From Chamaecyparis obtusa (taxonomy: Eukaryota > Streptophyta > Pinopsida > Cupressales > Cupressaceae): 64,000 nucleotides of DNA. Positions 61,970 to 64,000 of this stretch are shown piece after piece. The stretch is taken from NCBI GenBank assembly GCA_027943335.1, contig BSBK01002085.1:1284501-1348500 (forward strand). The letters are read 5' to 3'. The position numbers were made by a program, and so were the translations under genes. How positions within the stretch are numbered: the stretch's first letter is position 1; each line of letters opens with the position of its first letter. Below the pieces are notes generated by a model. That model did not search any database, was not told the origin of the DNA, and was given only the letters and a program-made list of their open reading frames with translations.

Positions 61970-63400
61970 TTACAACAACATCAAGTATCTAGGGTAAACA
62001 GGCACCCTAAACAATCCTAGGATTTTCCTTTGCCTCCCTTCTTCTGGGAGTGGAGAGTCATCAAAATGTAGAGGGGACTTTTTATTATGTTTACCTATAA
62101 CAGTAGTCCATCCCTCCTCTACCAAAGAAGCTTTCTCCTGCCAGTCAGAGGTAGGAGAGGAGCCAACCACAATAGGACCAGCATGAGAAGTCTGGACATA
62201 ACCTACAGCGGCCACACAACCAGTGCCAGACTTCCCAGCACCAACAGGAGCTTCTGAAACAAAACTGGTTGGAAGGAGGCCAATAGACCCAATAGCCTCA
62301 GCAGACAATCCAACACCTATACTACCAACATAAGGAACAATACACCCAACAGAACTAGAAGTAACAAGAGGAACACCAACAACAGAAGTATTACTTTCAA
62401 CAAGAATAGAACCAACAGAGAAACCAGCAAACACAAAGACCCCAACAAGAACAGAACCAGCTGGAGAAACCCCAACATCAAAAGAATTGCTAGCAGACAA
62501 ACGAGCTGTTCCAGTAGAAGAGACACCGACAAACAAAGTAGGAGAAGGAATAGGAACAACCATAGGACTAGAAACATGGCCAACAACTTGGTCAATCACA
62601 TGCACGAAGCTTCGAACCTTCTCCACCGTATAGTGATGAGAAGAGGCCCCCTTCCACCACGAAGCAGACTTATTATGTCTCTGAAGATCACATTGAGAGG
62701 CAACATGACCAGTCTTAAAGCATCTTCTACATCTGAAGGGGAGGCCTTCATAGTCCAATTGCTATCCAACTTCTACCCTTGGGAGAAAAAAGTTTAATCT
62801 TCGAAGGTAGGCCTTTAGAGGTATCAATATCCACCAGGATACAAGCATAAGTAGAATGGAATAAATTTGAAGATTTCTCATCCACCATTAACATTTCCCC
62901 AATAGCATCCCCCACAATCTCCAAAACGGAGTCAATCCAAAGATGGAGGGGAAGATTAGGAAGCCTAATCCAGATAGGTTGCAAATCAAATGATTCAGAA
63001 GATGGAGAAAAATCAGAATGCCATGGCTTCAACAATAGCATAAAACAATCCTCCCAGCTAAAGAAGTTTTCACACAAAATAATATTTCTATCCTCAACAT
63101 TATCAAATTTAGCCACGAAAAAGCCTTTTGCCATAGGAAAGATATGGACTATACCAAAGATTAGAGGTTCCCAATGACTGGAAATCAAGGAATGAAGATC
63201 AGGCAAAGAGGGCCAGAAACCCTTGAATCTGCAAATCAACCCATGCTCAGAAAAATCAGAGGTTGCTGCGTCAATCTCAGAGAGAGTATCCTCATCCAGC
63301 TTAATGAAATTATGGGGGCTGACTGGAAAGGCACTACGAGGAACAGTAGCCTTCTGAGCATCAACAAACACCGAACATTGATTGTCACAGAAGCCCTAGC
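61970..63400 (-). pseudogene. LINE ORF1: DUF4283 domain plus CCHC knuckle, frameshifted
   Basis: The minus-strand frame from about 63400 to 62748 contains FKGFWPSLPDLHSLI, GFFVAKFDNVEDRNIILCEN, WHSDFSPSSESFDLQPIWIR followed by LPNLPLHLW, and LVDIDTSKGLPSKIKL, a typical DUF4283 domain of plant LINE ORF1 proteins. After a one-base frameshift near 62750, DYEGLPFRCRRCFKTGHVAS followed by QC gives a CCHC knuckle. A Val/Gly/Ser-rich C-terminal stretch then runs to a stop at 61970. ORF1 protein binds the LINE RNA. The frameshift separates its two nucleic-acid-binding modules. Confidence 0.85.
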
Positions 63401-63900
63401 CAGAGCAACCAACGTCGCCCTAACAACACCAGCGAACTGCGAACCCCTAGCAGAAGAACCAACAACCGACGATCCCCCAACGACTAGTGTCACCTCAGCA
63501 TCCAACAAAACCCTAGAACCTCCAGTGACCTTCGGAGCCTGCAACTTCCCAGGAACACCTCCAACAGGAGACAAAACCCTAACCGAGACAACCGGCATCC
63601 CACCAGTAGTTAGCGAAGCACCAACAACCTGTGAACCCCCAGCAGAAGCACCAGCACTTGGTGAACCTCCAGCGACTAGCGTCACCCTAGCACTAGCGAC
63701 CTTCGAACCCCCAGCAGAAGCACCAGTGACCTGCGCACCCCTAGCAGAAACACTAGCGACCGACAAACCCCCAACAACCAATGTCGCCCCAGCACCAACA
63801 GAATCTCTAGTGACCTTCGGACCTCCTACAGAAGCACCAGTGACCGGCGAATCCCCAGCAACCAGTGTCGCCCTAGCACCCGCAACCATTCCAACCAAAC
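63401..63900. repeat. GC-rich VNTR at the 5' end of the LINE-derived insertion
   Basis: Diverged units built on ccagcagaagcaccagtgacctg and gaacccccagca are repeated about ten times. Because the unit is a near multiple of three without stops, both strands stay open (Pro/Thr/Ala-rich on plus, Gly/Ala/Val/Ser-rich on minus). On the minus strand it would be an N-terminal extension of ORF1 in a different frame. The strong GC content contrasts with the AT-rich flank. Confidence 0.75.
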
Positions 63901-63934
63901 TCACTAAAAATGAAAAAGCCTCTTTATCATTGTT

Positions 63935-64000
63935 ATAGTTCTAAACATTGACAACTATTTATTTCTTTAGGTAATTAGTGGCATTATTATTACTCAACTT
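63935..64000. other. Flank after the insertion, no feature
   Basis: AT-rich sequence resuming after the 20-bp duplication. Confidence 0.6.

Larger units (their letters stand above)
61696..63914 (-). mobile_element. LINE-derived insertion carrying ORF1 only
   Basis: It is flanked by a perfect 20-bp duplication (AAAGCCTCTTTATCATTGTT at 61676-61695 and 63915-63934), the hallmark of target-primed LINE integration. On the minus strand it starts at 63914, carries ORF1 and ends in an A-rich tail (TTAAAAAAG read near 61705-61696). No endonuclease or reverse transcriptase is present in its 2.2 kb. A 5'-truncated LINE would keep the 3' end, so retaining ORF1 while losing ORF2 implies internal deletion or a dedicated non-autonomous element. 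Confidence 0.85.

Noticed and set aside
63174..63938. 254-codon plus-strand Pro/Thr/Ala-rich protein
   Set aside because: It is antisense to LINE ORF1 and its VNTR; openness follows from the repeat unit and no start context or domain supports it.

Overview
The window looks like a plant nuclear genome with very large, transposon-filled introns, most likely a gymnosperm (conifer-like). This is inferred from gene identity, intron sizes and repeat content; no database search was possible. The only host gene I can support is the C-terminal half of AUGMIN subunit 5 (AUG5/HAUS5-like), a subunit of the complex that brings gamma-tubulin to existing microtubules. Eight exons on the + strand (1463-1568, 18032-18208, 30343-30552, 32112-32297, 32408-32567, 42086-42281, 42442-42574, 56655-56771) join in frame with GT-AG junctions into 427 codons plus a stop. 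Four of the seven complete introns are 9.5-16.5 kb and the other three are 0.1-1.6 kb. The 5' half of the gene lies left of the window.

Intron 1569-18031 contains a minus-strand LTR retrotransposon (3477-13972, 5-bp duplication TCTAC, tRNA-Met-type primer site). One of its LTRs is split by a second TG...CA insertion (4163-8083, duplication GAAAC). Its interior lacks recognisable reverse transcriptase or integrase. Instead it carries an intron-free stretch resembling the N-terminal part of the cohesin regulator PDS5, followed by a gag-type zinc knuckle and then a long unrecognised ORF. This apparent capture of a host chromatin gene is the most interesting item. A solo LTR (15457-17087) and minisatellites fill the rest.

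Intron 18209-30342 contains a decayed minus-strand hAT transposase gene (21853-26116). It is broken by a solo LTR (22374-23582), a 644-bp non-autonomous hAT element with an 8-bp duplication (23786-24429), and a second LTR-like block. Next come a fold-back cluster of 5S rRNA-derived repeats (26465-27329) and a solo LTR (27817-28345).

Intron 32568-42085 contains a minus-strand LINE (endonuclease and reverse transcriptase remnants) interrupted by a 1.6-kb solo LTR (35257-36891) and by a rearranged block with inverted LTR-like ends (38551-40291). Intron 42575-56654 holds another small hAT element (45573-46270, 8-bp duplication) and three hAT transposase remnants.

Downstream of the gene the sequence is AT-rich. 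It includes a 90-bp TA microsatellite and an insertion at 61696-63914 with a 20-bp duplication; this carries a DUF4283/zinc-knuckle LINE ORF1 but no reverse transcriptase. Most other open frames in the window are chance or repeat-derived.
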